Assembly: GCA_947498985.1 (NCBI GenBank)
Contig: CANMMF010000012.1
Span: forward strand, 1-64,000
Source: an uncultured Paracoccaceae bacterium
GTDB taxonomy: Bacteria > Pseudomonadota > Alphaproteobacteria > Rhodobacterales > Rhodobacteraceae
DNA length: 64,000 bases
Direction of reading: 5' to 3'
Part shown: positions 46,907 through 59,829 of the stretch, piece after piece
Position numbering within the stretch: position 1 is the first letter of the stretch
How the letters are laid out: each line of letters begins with the position of its first letter
Position numbers and translations under genes: made by a program
The notes under the pieces: generated by a model
Told to the model about the DNA's origin: nothing
The model's database searches: none
The model's input: the letters and a program-made list of their open reading frames with translations, nothing else

Positions 46907-49006
46907 TCAGCCGCCGGGGTCTTTCATCAACTCGCCTTCGAGCACCCAGATTGTCGCCGGGAAACTCCACGGCAGGGTGATCCCCTGCCCCATGAGCCAC
47001 GCGCCTGAGACGGTGATATCGTCGGATTTGAGCACCGGCTTGCCGCGCGACAACCCGTGGGCCGCGTGCCGGTTGACCAGCCGCACGCGGTACATCGCAT
47101 CCGGTGTCAGCCGGGTGAGACGCAGCGGGCGCGGCGCGATCTGCTGGCTGGTGTCCTGCTTGCCCGCAAAGACCACAAAGCGGTCGCCACTGCGGCAAAG
47201 CTGCTGCTCGGCGAGCACTGCCGGGTCGGCGCTGTCGAGCCGCAGAATATCGGCGCCCGAGAGCCACGCGCGGTTGTGCTTCCACCACGAGGTGACCTCG
47301 CGCAGCACCGACGCTTCGTGGTCGCTCAGCTCGCGCGGGTCCATCTCGAAGCCCATATGGCGCTGTGCCGCGACCCAGGCGCGCATCGAGATGTCGATGA
47401 TCCGGCCCGAGGTATGGCATTCTCGCGGCCCCACGTGGCTGCCGGTGATGACCTGCGGCAGGAAAAGGGCGGCGTTGTGCTGGATGCGCAGCCGCTCGAT
47501 CGCGTCGTTGCTGTCGCTGAGCCAGACCCGCTGCGTGCGCTCCAGAATGCCGAAATCGATGCGTCCGCCACCCGAGGCGCAGCTCTCGATTTCCACATGC
47601 GGGAAATCTTTCCGCAACCGGTCAATGAGCGCATAGGAGCCACGGGTTTGCGCCGCATCCGGTGTCGGCAACACACGGTTGTGGTCCCATTTGATGTAAT
47701 CGATGGGATGGTCGCGCAGAATTGCCGCCATGCGGTCGTAAAGAAAGGCGCGCACCTCCGGCAGCGCCATGTTGAGCGCCTTTTGCTGGCGGCCGAGGAT
47801 CTGGTCCTCCGAGCCCAGAGCCCAGTCTGGATGGGCGCGGTGCAGGTCGCTGTCGGGATTGATCATTTCCGGCTCGAACCAGATGCCGAAGTTCATGCCC
47901 AGCCCGTGCACATGCTCGATCAGCGGATCGAGCCCGTCGGGATATTTGCGCGGATCCACCTCCCAGTCCGACAACGCGCGGGTGTCGTCGTCGCGCATCC
48001 CGAACCAGCCATCGTCGAGCACGAAGCGCTCGGCCCCCAGATCGGCGGCGCGGGTGGCGATGTCCTTCAGGACCGGCACCTGATGGTCGAAATAGACCGC
48101 CTCCCAGCAATTGTAATGCACCGGGCGCGGGCTGTCGGGCTTGGGCCAGGTGACGATCCGGTCGCGGGCATGACGCTGGAAGGCGACAGCGCAACCGTTC
48201 ATGCCGTCATTGGAATAGACCATGTAAAGCGGCGCGGTCTCGAACGCGCGGGCGGCCTCCGGCTCCATACGCGCGGCGTGGCCCCACTGGATCTGGCGGC
48301 GGCCATCGGGCAATTCCTCGGCGATCATCCGGTGCCCGCCGGACCATCCGTAGTGAAAGCCGTAGACCTCCCCTTGGGTGTTGGTTGCACCGTGGCACGG
48401 CACCAGCAGCCCGGGGAAATGTTCGTGCCCGGTGCGGCCCGTGCGGTTCTCGCGGTAACGAATGCCCGGGCTCCAGGCGGTGCGATGGGCCTGAAACTCG
48501 CCGCACCAGCGCCCGGCAAAATCGATCATCTCATCGGAAAGCTGCGGCGCGGGCACCACCGGGGCGGCGAGCCAGTGCAGATGCACCGCGGCGTCGGATT
48601 CCAGCCGGGTGCGCGCGGTGATGATGTGGGTCTCGGGATCGAGCGCGAAGGAAAAAACCAGCGTCAGCGCGTGCGACATGTCCACATAGCGCAGCCGCAG
48701 GCCGCTCTTGTCCGACATGTCTTCGGCAAAGCAGAATTTCGGCAGGATCGGCGTGCCGTCGGCCTGCCGCAGGATCAGACCCGGCTGGCCGGGAAAGCTG
48801 CGCGTGGCCTCGGGGCAGAGCGACAGGTCGGGGTTTTCATCGAGCATGCCGCCGGTCACATCGAGCCGGGTAACATCCAGCAGGCGGTCGATATTCTCGG
48901 CATCCGGCAACCGCGCGCCCCAGTAAGCGACCTGGGGCAAGCGGTCCTTTTCGGCCACCAGAACGAGGCTCTGGCGGCTGTCATCCAGTCTCCAGCTTTG
49001 GATCAT
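46907..49006 (-). CDS. Alpha-galactosidase, GH36 family
   Basis: FVLDDGWFGMRDDDTRALSDWEVDPRKYPDGL; GIWFEPEMINPDSDLHRAHPDW; YIKWDHNR; ESCASGGGRIDFGIL. Confidence 0.96.
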   Translation of the reverse strand: MIQSWRLDDSRQSLVLVAEKDRLPQVAYWGARLPDAENIDRLLDVTRLDVTGGMLDENPDLSLCPEATRSFPGQPGLILRQADGTPILPKFCFAEDMSDKSGLRLRYVDMSHALTLVFSFALDPETHIITARTRLESDAAVHLHWLAAPVVPAPQLSDEMIDFAGRWCGEFQAHRTAWSPGIRYRENRTGRTGHEHFPGLLVPCHGATNTQGEVYGFHYGWSGGHRMIAEELPDGRRQIQWGHAARMEPEAARAFETAPLYMVYSNDGMNGCAVAFQRHARDRIVTWPKPDSPRPVHYNCWEAVYFDHQVPVLKDIATRAADLGAERFVLDDGWFGMRDDDTRALSDWEVDPRKYPDGLDPLIEHVHGLGMNFGIWFEPEMINPDSDLHRAHPDWALGSEDQILGRQQKALNMALPEVRAFLYDRMAAILRDHPIDYIKWDHNRVLPTPDAAQTRGSYALIDRLRKDFPHVEIESCASGGGRIDFGILERTQRVWLSDSNDAIERLRIQHNAALFLPQVITGSHVGPRECHTSGRIIDISMRAWVAAQRHMGFEMDPRELSDHEASVLREVTSWWKHNRAWLSGADILRLDSADPAVLAEQQLCRSGDRFVVFAGKQDTSQQIAPRPLRLTRLTPDAMYRVRLVNRHAAHGLSRGKPVLKSDDITVSGAWLMGQGITLPWSFPATIWVLEGELMKDPGG

Positions 49007-49019
49007 GGCAGTGCGGTCC

Positions 49020-49868
49020 TTACTTCACGGCACCCAGTGTGAGCCCGGCAATGAAGTGCTTCTGCATCAGAAAGAACATCGCAACCGGCGGCAGGGCCGC
49101 CACGATGGAGCCCGCGCTCATCAGGTGATAGGCCGCCCGGTACTGCGCGTTGAAGCTGGTGATCCCCGCGGTCACAGGCTGGCTTTCGGGACCTTGCGTC
49201 AGCACCACCGCCCAGAAATAGTCGTTCCAGATGAAGGTGAAGATCAGCACCGCAAGCGCGGCCAGCGCGGGTTTCATCAGCGGCAGCACCACGTACCAGA
49301 AGATCCGCCATTCCGCGATGCCCTCGACGCGCGCCGCCTCGATCAGCGGGAACGGCAGCTGCCGGATGAAGTTGCGCATGAAGAGCGTGCAGAACCCGGT
49401 CTGGAAGGCCACGTGAAAGAGCACGAGCCCGGTCTTGGTGTTGTAAAGCCCCATGTCGAGCGTGAGATCGCGCACCGGCACCATCAGGATCTGGAACGGC
49501 ACGAAGTTGCCCGCCACAAACATGAAGAAGATCCAGATGTTGGAGCGGAACTTGTAGATGCCCAGCGCAAAGCCCGCCATCGCCGAGAGCGCCACCGCAC
49601 CGATCACCGTGGGGATGGTGATCAGGAACGAATTCAGCATGTAGCGCGGCATGTCGGAATTGAAGAAGACCTGCCCGTAATTGTTGAAGAGCTCGAAGGA
49701 TCCCGGCGGGCCCCAGTAATTGCCCTGGGTGAAGTCCGACGCTGGCTTGATCGAGAACACGGCGACCGCGATCAGCGGCAGCAGCCACATGACCAGCGCG
49801 AGCGGCAAAAAGCTCTGATAGGTGAGCTGTGCGGAGCGGGGACGTTTTTGGATCGGTGTGGGAAACAT
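49020..49868 (-). CDS. Carbohydrate ABC transporter permease
   Basis: Multi-TM; EAARVEGIAEWRIFWYVVLPLMKPALAALAVLIF EAA loop. Confidence 0.93.
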   Translation of the reverse strand: MFPTPIQKRPRSAQLTYQSFLPLALVMWLLPLIAVAVFSIKPASDFTQGNYWGPPGSFELFNNYGQVFFNSDMPRYMLNSFLITIPTVIGAVALSAMAGFALGIYKFRSNIWIFFMFVAGNFVPFQILMVPVRDLTLDMGLYNTKTGLVLFHVAFQTGFCTLFMRNFIRQLPFPLIEAARVEGIAEWRIFWYVVLPLMKPALAALAVLIFTFIWNDYFWAVVLTQGPESQPVTAGITSFNAQYRAAYHLMSAGSIVAALPPVAMFFLMQKHFIAGLTLGAVK

Positions 49869-49869
49869 C

Positions 49870-50235
49870 TCAGACCTCCTCGCAGGGCGGCAGGGCCGCC
49901 TGCGCTTTCTTCGTCAGGCTGGCGCGCACCAGCGTGTAGGACATCGCGGCGCGGTGCCGCGCCTCGTCAGCGTCGATCTGCGGAATGGTGAGCTGCACCC
50001 AGGGGCCGCGGAAATAGGGCGGCTTGTGGGCGACGCCTGCGTCGATCAGCATCTGCGCGGTCTCGACATCGGTCACCTTGACGGTCACATGCTCGGTGTT
50101 GGTCGCGCGCTCGTCCACATGGCCGAAGCAGGCAAACATCTTGCCGCCGATCTTCCAGGCGTCGAGCTCTCCGGGTCCCGACAGCACGGCACCCGGCAGC
50201 GGCGCGCAGACCGCGTCGAACTCTGCCCGGGTCAT
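49870..50235 (-). CDS. MmcQ/YjbR family protein
   Basis: MTRAEFDAVCAPLPGAVLSGPGELDAWKIGGKMFACFGHVDE..WVQLTIPQIDADEARHRAAMSYTLVRASL. Confidence 0.85.
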   Translation of the reverse strand: MTRAEFDAVCAPLPGAVLSGPGELDAWKIGGKMFACFGHVDERATNTEHVTVKVTDVETAQMLIDAGVAHKPPYFRGPWVQLTIPQIDADEARHRAAMSYTLVRASLTKKAQAALPPCEEV

Positions 50236-51161
50236 CGGGCCTTCTCCTCTTTCCACATCGACCACAGGAAGTAGGCGATGAAGATCATCATGATCAGGAA
50301 CAGCACCACCGCGATGGCCGCGCCGTAGCCCATGCGGAACCCGTATTCGGAGAGCGCCTTCTCGAACATGTAGTAGCTGAGCACACGGGTCTGGCCGAAC
50401 GGGCCGCCATTGGTCATGATCGAGATGAGGTCGAAGGAGCGCAGCGCGCCGATGATCGTGACCACGAAAGCGATGAAGGTGGCAGGCTTCAGCTGCGGCA
50501 CGATCACGTACCAGAGCATCTTCCAGCCCTTGGCGCCATCGAGGCGCGCGGCCTCCACCTGTTCGGGATCGACCGCGTTCAGACCGGTCAGATAAAGGAT
50601 CATGCAATAGGCCGTCTGCGGCCAGAGACCGGCGGCGATGATACCGTAGGTGGCCAGCGTCGGGTCGCCCAGCACGTTGATGCCATCGCTGCCGAACCAG
50701 CCCAGAATGGCGTTCAGCAGACCTTCGTTGGGCAGGTAGAACCACGAAAAGACAAGACCCACCACCACCTGGCTGATCACAAACGGGAAGAAGAACAGCG
50801 ACTTGTAAATCCGGATGCCCGTCACGGTCTGGTTGAGAAAGAGCGCGATGAAAAGACCGCCGGGGATCGCCAGAAGGTAGAACACCAGCCATTTGACGTT
50901 GTTCCACAGCGACACCTCGAAGGCGCCGTCATCCATCAGCTCGGCATAGTTGCCCAGCCCGACATAGGTCGCCTCCCCCAGCCCGTCCCAGTCGTAAAAG
51001 CTGATATTGATCGACTGGAAGATCGGGAAGATCACGTAGACCGCGAAAAACAGGATCGCCGGGGCCAGAAACAGCCATGGCGTGACGGCGATCTCGTTGC
51101 GTTTGTACCAGCTCCGACCACCACGATCGGGTCCTGTTGTCGGAAGTGCAGCTGTGGTCAT
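50232..51161 (-). CDS. Sugar ABC transporter permease
   Basis: TPWLFLAPAILFFAVYVIFPIFQSINISFYDWDG; EAARLDGAKGWKMLWYVIVPQLKPATFIAFVV. Confidence 0.94.
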   Translation of the reverse strand: MTTAALPTTGPDRGGRSWYKRNEIAVTPWLFLAPAILFFAVYVIFPIFQSINISFYDWDGLGEATYVGLGNYAELMDDGAFEVSLWNNVKWLVFYLLAIPGGLFIALFLNQTVTGIRIYKSLFFFPFVISQVVVGLVFSWFYLPNEGLLNAILGWFGSDGINVLGDPTLATYGIIAAGLWPQTAYCMILYLTGLNAVDPEQVEAARLDGAKGWKMLWYVIVPQLKPATFIAFVVTIIGALRSFDLISIMTNGGPFGQTRVLSYYMFEKALSEYGFRMGYGAAIAVVLFLIMMIFIAYFLWSMWKEEKAR

Positions 51162-51299
51162 GGCGAGGGCCTCCCTTCACGTCACATGCGAAAGCCCCGT
51201 GGCACGGTCGGGCTTGCGGATGCGGCATGGATGCCGGTCGGCGGGCGGGTGCGAAACAAGGCGAGGCCGGGCGCATTGGCTGCACCCGGCCCGAGACAT

Positions 51300-52565
51300 T
51301 TACTTGTAGACGCGTTCCTGCACCTTATCGAGACGGGCGAGGATGTCGTCGAGGTTGTCCGGGAACACCATGAACTCCTGGAACCCCTGCATGGCTTCGG
51401 CCGCCATCTCCGCCGGGAAGTCGCGGTCGAAGAACTGCGCGACACCGCCGGGGCTGTTTTCGGACAGCATGGTGAAACCTTCACTGAGGAACTTGTCATC
51501 GTCGATGGACGCTTGCGCGTTCACCGGCAGCTGACCCAGATTGTCACCGTTGTTCATGACCGACTGGGTGCTGGCGGACACCACGTGCCGCAGGAAGGCG
51601 CGCGCCGCATCCTTGTTCTGCGCGTTGGCAGGGATGTGGAACGTGTCGGTCGGCGCGTCTTCGGCCAGTTCGACATCCGGGTTGATCGGCGGGAACTGGA
51701 AGAAATCGAGCTGATCGTCGGTGAGCCCGGCTTCGCGCAGCGGCGCCACGGCGAAGTTGCCCTTGAGGATGGCCGCGGCCTCTCCGTTCACCAGCGCGGG
51801 CAGCGATTCCTGCCAGCTGTAGGACTGGTGGTTTTCCACGAAGCCGCCCATGTCGATGAGCTCGCGCCAGTTGGCGAAGGTTTCGCGCACGCGGTCATCG
51901 GTCCATTTCACGTTGCCCTGGGCCAGATCCATGTGGAAATCAAAGCCATGGGTGCGCATGTTGAGGTAGTCGAACCAGCCACCGGAGGTCCAGAAGTTCT
52001 TGGTGCCGATGGTATAGCAGGTGCGGCCGGACTCGACGATGGCCTGGCAGTTGGACTTCATCTCGTCGAAATTGGCAGGCTCCGTGAGGCCCAGCTCTTC
52101 GTAGATGTCCTTCCGGTAGTAGATGCCCCACTGGTAGTAGGTATAGGGCACGCCCCACTGCTTGCCGTCGATGGTCATAGCACCTTTGGTCGAGGCCAGG
52201 TTGTTGGCGATGTCTTCTTCGGTCCACAGATCCGAGACATCCTCGAAGAGGCCCGCATCCACGTAAGGCTTCATGCGGTTGGCCGCGTACCAGGTCGCCA
52301 CGTCCGGCGTCTCGTCGCCCGCCGACAGGAAGTTGCGGATCTGGGTCTTGTAGGCTTCCCGGTCGATCACCGTGGTCTCGATGTTGAGATCGGGGTGCAT
52401 CTCCTGGAACTCCGCGATCACCATCTCCATCGTGGCACGCGGTGCCGGGTTGGAGGTGTCGAGGAAAATCTTGAGGTCTCCCGAAAGAGCATGGCTTTCG
52501 GCAAAAGCCGGGCTTGCCACAGCCAAAGCAAGCGTCGCAATGGACGCTTTCATCATGGAACGCAT
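51300..52565 (-). CDS. Sugar ABC transporter substrate-binding protein
   Basis: Signal peptide ASIATLALAVASPAFAESH; family-1 extracellular solute-binding features (EFQEMHPDLNIETTVID; VPYTYYQWGIYYRKDIYEELG). Confidence 0.93.
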   Translation of the reverse strand: MRSMMKASIATLALAVASPAFAESHALSGDLKIFLDTSNPAPRATMEMVIAEFQEMHPDLNIETTVIDREAYKTQIRNFLSAGDETPDVATWYAANRMKPYVDAGLFEDVSDLWTEEDIANNLASTKGAMTIDGKQWGVPYTYYQWGIYYRKDIYEELGLTEPANFDEMKSNCQAIVESGRTCYTIGTKNFWTSGGWFDYLNMRTHGFDFHMDLAQGNVKWTDDRVRETFANWRELIDMGGFVENHQSYSWQESLPALVNGEAAAILKGNFAVAPLREAGLTDDQLDFFQFPPINPDVELAEDAPTDTFHIPANAQNKDAARAFLRHVVSASTQSVMNNGDNLGQLPVNAQASIDDDKFLSEGFTMLSENSPGGVAQFFDRDFPAEMAAEAMQGFQEFMVFPDNLDDILARLDKVQERVYK

Positions 52566-52591
52566 GGTGTCCTCCCTATTGGTCCCATCCT

Positions 52592-52627
52592 GGTTTCACC
52601 TGTGAGTTAGTCTCACATATTGAAACC
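52592..52627. promoter_or_regulatory. Nested inverted-repeat operator between the SBP and IclR genes
   Basis: GGTTTCA-cc-TGTGAG-ttagt-CTCACA-tat-TGAAACC (the TGTGAG/CTCACA arms and GGTTTCA/TGAAACC arms pair). Confidence 0.6.
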
Positions 52628-52721
52628 TTGTTTTGGATATTGAAAACTAGACACCGACTCGCCTATGCTTGTCAACAGCCGCCCGGCAGCATGCACACGG
52701 GCAGCGGGAGGGATACGGAAA

Positions 52722-53522
52722 ATGACAACCGGCTCGGACGGAACCGTGGGAAAGGCGCTGGAGGTGCTCGACAGGGTGGCCTCTTATGGCCGTCCCGTGC
52801 GGTTCTCGGAGCTGCTGCAGGACACCCCCTTCCCCAAGGCCACGCTCTACCGGTTCCTGCAGACCCTGACCAACCAGCGGATGCTGAGCTACGATGCCGA
52901 GCGCGGCACCTATGCGCCGGGCATGCGTCTGGTGCGTCTGGCCCATGCAGCATGGGCGCAAAGCTCGCTGGCGCCGATTGCGCGGGGCCATCTCGACAGG
53001 CTTTCCGAGCAATTGGGCGAGACCGTTCACCTGGCGCAGCTCGACCATGGTCAGGTGCTCTATGTGGACAAGCGAAACGCGCGCAATCCAGTGGAAATGT
53101 TCAGCCAGGCCGGCAAGGTCGGGCCGGCCTATTGCACCGGGGTCGGCAAGGCGATGCTGGCCTATCTGGCAGCGCAGGATCTGGTCACCGCGCTCGCCCA
53201 GCAAAGCTGGCATCGCTACACGCCCAAGACCTTTGGTGATTCGGCGGCGCTCTGCACCGAGCTGGAGGCGATTCGCAGACGCGGCCACGCCTATGACGAC
53301 GAAGAACACGAGCCGGGCATCATCTGCCTCGCCGTTCCGATCCTGACCGCGGCGGGGCGCCCGATGGGCGCGCTGTCGGTCACCTCCACGACACGCCGGA
53401 CCGACCTCGCGGGTCTCGACCGGCTCGCTCCAGACCTCAAGGACACCGCGCGCGCCATTGCGACCGATGCAGAGGACTGGGCGTTTCCCGAACTCAAGAC
53501 CCGCGCAATGGGAGGAAACTGA
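52722..53522 (+). CDS. IclR family transcriptional regulator
   Basis: VGKALEVLDRVASYGRPVRFSELLQDTPFPKATLYRFLQTL; AYCTGVGKAMLAYL; EEHEPGIICLAVPIL. Confidence 0.94.
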   Translation: MTTGSDGTVGKALEVLDRVASYGRPVRFSELLQDTPFPKATLYRFLQTLTNQRMLSYDAERGTYAPGMRLVRLAHAAWAQSSLAPIARGHLDRLSEQLGETVHLAQLDHGQVLYVDKRNARNPVEMFSQAGKVGPAYCTGVGKAMLAYLAAQDLVTALAQQSWHRYTPKTFGDSAALCTELEAIRRRGHAYDDEEHEPGIICLAVPILTAAGRPMGALSVTSTTRRTDLAGLDRLAPDLKDTARAIATDAEDWAFPELKTRAMGGN

Positions 53523-53525
53523 ACC

Positions 53526-54578
<1,053 letters not shown>

Positions 54579-54749
54579 GCCGCTGAGCTTGGCTGCAAAG
54601 CCAGACCCGCGCTGTCACAGGCGCGGGTCGTTTTGTGTGGCCCGGGTCCGGCGCCACCCCGGCGCCGCAAGAATTGTGCGAAATCAGGGGCTGGAATCGC
54701 GGCGCGATTTCGGCTCAAGTCAATCCACAGCTCAGCGGGGAGACAGGCC

Positions 54750-54986
54750 ATGAATTGCGTATTTGTTCAGATCCGGTGCAGACCGGGCACCGGCTACCGC
54801 GTCGCCTCCGACATCGTGCTGCGCGAGATCCACTCCGAGCTTTATTCGACCAGCGGCGAGTTCGATCTGATCGTCAAGATCTACATCCCCCAGGATGAGG
54901 ATGTGGGCAAATACATCAACGACAACCTGCTCGATATCGACGGCATCGAACGCACGCTGACCACGCTCACGTTCCGCGCCTTCTGA
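54750..54986 (+). CDS. Lrp/AsnC ligand-binding (RAM) domain protein lacking a DNA-binding domain
   Basis: MNCVFVQIRCRPGTGYRVASDIVLREIHSELYSTSGEFDLIVKIYIPQDEDVGKYINDNLLDIDGIERTLTTLTFRAF. Confidence 0.87.
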   Translation: MNCVFVQIRCRPGTGYRVASDIVLREIHSELYSTSGEFDLIVKIYIPQDEDVGKYINDNLLDIDGIERTLTTLTFRAF

Positions 54987-55023
54987 CGCGGCGACTCCGC
55001 CAACAGGCTAAAATCAAACGAAA

Positions 55024-55048
55024 AACGCCCCGGACCTGCCGGGGCGTT
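55024..55048 (-). terminator. Rho-independent terminator for katG
   Basis: AACGCCCCGG-acctg-CCGGGGCGTT with TTTTT on the minus-strand 3' side. Confidence 0.8.
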
Positions 55049-55070
55049 CTCAGTTTCCGTGGGCCGGAGA

Positions 55071-57532
<2,462 letters not shown>

Positions 57533-57535
<3 letters not shown>

Positions 57536-58462
57536 AGAAACATCACCCTGAAACAGCTGCGTTATTTCGAGGCGCTGGCGCAGCACCGGCATTTCGGACG
57601 TGCGGCGGCGGCCTGCGCGATCTCGCAGCCCGCGCTGTCGGTGCAGATCCGCGATCTGGAGGCGGAGCTGGGCTCGGTGCTGTTTGAACGCGGCGCGCGG
57701 CAGGCCCGGCTGACCGGGCTGGGCGAGGATTTTGCCGCCCGCGTGCGCGACATCCTGCGCGCGGTGGACGAGCTGGACGATCTGGCGCGCGCGGCAGGTG
57801 ACGCGCTGACCGGAGAGCTGCGCATCGGCGTGATTCCGACCATTGCGCCCTACCTGCTGCCGGGCCTGATCCGCGCGGTGTCGGACCGTCATGCGGGCGT
57901 GGAGCTGCGGGTGCGCGAGACCCAGACGCAACGGCTGCTGGAAGAGCTGCGGGACGGGCGCATCGACGCGGCGATCGTGGCGCTGCCGGTCTCGGAGCCG
58001 TCGCTGACAGAAGTGGCGATCTTCGAGGAAACCTTCATGCTGGTGCGACCCGGCGATCAGGCGGAGCAGCCAGTGCCCAATGCCGAGGACCTGCCAGAGA
58101 TGCGGCTCTTGCTGCTGGAGGAGGGCCATTGCTTTCGCGATCAGGCGCTGTCCTTCTGCAACACACCCAGCGCCCTGCCCCGCGACGGGCTCGATGCCAG
58201 TTCGCTCTCGACGCTGGTGCAGATGGTGGGGGCGGGCATCGGGGTCACGCTGATCCCGGAAATGGCGGTGCCGGTCGAGACGCGCTCTGCGGATGTCTGC
58301 GTGACCCCGCTGGCCGCGCCGCAGCCCTCGCGCACCATCGGCATGATCTGGCGGAAATCCAGTCCGCTGGCGGGATCGCTGCTGCAGGTGGTCGAGACGG
58401 TGCGCGCCGCCGCCGCGCCGGAGGGAGGACGATCACGGGGCCCGGGCGCATGGCCCGGATGA
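57533..58462 (+). CDS. oxyR: LysR-type regulator, OxyR-like, divergent from katG
   Basis: ITLKQLRYFEALAQHRHFGRAAAACAISQPALSVQIRDLEAELG; EEGHCFRDQALSFC; gene pairing with katG. Confidence 0.9.
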
Positions 58463-58482
58463 TCGGCCACCCGGAACGGCGC

Positions 58483-59280
58483 TCAGAGTGAGATCGGTGT
58501 CCTGGGCCCCGGATGCAGCAGCGTGACATGGTCCGCGGGGCCTTGCGGAAAGTGGTCGCGGACCAGCGGGTCATGCCCCGGCACGATCAGGTCGGGCGAC
58601 GAGGTCAGCGCTTCCAGCCGCGCGAACCCGGCCAGCATGGCCTCAAGATCCACGACAATCGGAAACGGTTTGCGCGAACGGATATTCTCGTAGAAATGCG
58701 TCGCATCGGAGGCCAGCACCAGCCAGCCCGCCTGCGTGCGCACCCGCACCGCCTGCAACCCGCGCGAATGCCCGCCAATCGCATGCACGCTCACCCCTTC
58801 GGCGATCTCGGCATCGCCATCGTAGAACCGCACCTTGCCCGCATAAAGCCGCAGCACCGCTTCGCATATATGCGCGCCGGTGAACGGCATGCGCAGCGTG
58901 TCGTGGCACATGCAGGGGCCGGTCGCGTAGGCCATCTCAGCCGCTTGCATGTGCAGCACCGCGTTGGGGAAAAGGTGCAGCCCGCCCGCGTGATCGTAAT
59001 GCAGATGTGTGACGATGAGCCGGGTGATATCCTCGGGGCGCAGGCCGAGCGGGGCAAGCGCTGCCGCCGGATCGAGTCGAATGGGCCGGTCGCGCGCCTG
59101 CGCTTCGGCGGCGTCATAGCCGGTGTCGACCAGGATCACCTCCTGCCCGCGCCGCAGCAGCCACATGAAATAATCCATCGGATGCGCCAGCCCCGGAGTG
59201 TCGTCGAAGATGAAACTCTCGGCCCGGCTGCGCGCGTTGCGGTCGGCGTATTTGACCGCAAAGACCTCCCAGTCGCTCAC
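58483..59280 (-). CDS. MBL-fold hydrolase, AHL-lactonase-like
   Basis: RLIVTHLHYDHAGGLHLFPNA (HxHxDH), AIGGHSRGLQAVRV, VLASDATHFYEN. Confidence 0.82.
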   Translation of the reverse strand: MSDWEVFAVKYADRNARSRAESFIFDDTPGLAHPMDYFMWLLRRGQEVILVDTGYDAAEAQARDRPIRLDPAAALAPLGLRPEDITRLIVTHLHYDHAGGLHLFPNAVLHMQAAEMAYATGPCMCHDTLRMPFTGAHICEAVLRLYAGKVRFYDGDAEIAEGVSVHAIGGHSRGLQAVRVRTQAGWLVLASDATHFYENIRSRKPFPIVVDLEAMLAGFARLEALTSSPDLIVPGHDPLVRDHFPQGPADHVTLLHPGPRTPISL

Positions 59281-59567
59281 GGCCAGACCTCGGAAAAGGT
59301 CCGGACGTCCTTGTCCAGCACCATGCCTTCGATCTGCGTGTTCAGGCGCGCGTAATGCGGGGTCTGCATATGCGCCTTGAAGGCCGCCTCGTCGTCGTAA
59401 AGCTCGTAGAGAAAGATCCGGTCGGGCGTGTCGGGCTCGGCGCAGATGTCAAAGCGATGGCAGCCCGGTTCATCCGCCACCGACGCGGTCGCGTTGAGCC
59501 GCATCGCTGCCTGAAACGCCGGGACGGCATCGGGCCGGATCTGGAAATGCACGGTGACGGCAAACAT
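59277..59567 (-). CDS. Antibiotic biosynthesis monooxygenase (ABM/quinol monooxygenase-like) protein
   Basis: MFAVTVHFQIRPDAVPAFQAAMRLNATASVADEPGCHRFDI..FLYELYDDEAAFKAHMQTPHY. Confidence 0.88.
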   Translation of the reverse strand: MFAVTVHFQIRPDAVPAFQAAMRLNATASVADEPGCHRFDICAEPDTPDRIFLYELYDDEAAFKAHMQTPHYARLNTQIEGMVLDKDVRTFSEVWP

Positions 59568-59829
59568 GGCGGGGTATCCTTCTTCGGGTGACACTCGGCG
59601 CAGGCTAGCCAGTTTGACGCGCGTTGGAAACGCTCGGCGCGGCGCGGCGGCGCAAGGTAAGACCCGAAGCGGCGCCAACCGGCGCCTCATGACGCCGAAT
59701 GACGCCCGCCTCCGACACATGTTAATTGACATATTCCGGCAGTCGCGCTTGCGCCACCGGCGCAAACGTGCACGATCAGGCCCGACAGGACCCAAGGTTC
59801 GACGGGGCCCACGGAAAAGGTGACGCTGT

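Noticed and set aside
46110-47420. 436-aa reading of the SDR gene with a long N-terminal extension
   Set aside because: The extension overlaps the GH36 gene out of frame; SDR homology starts at MTDAIYNDLKG (46880).
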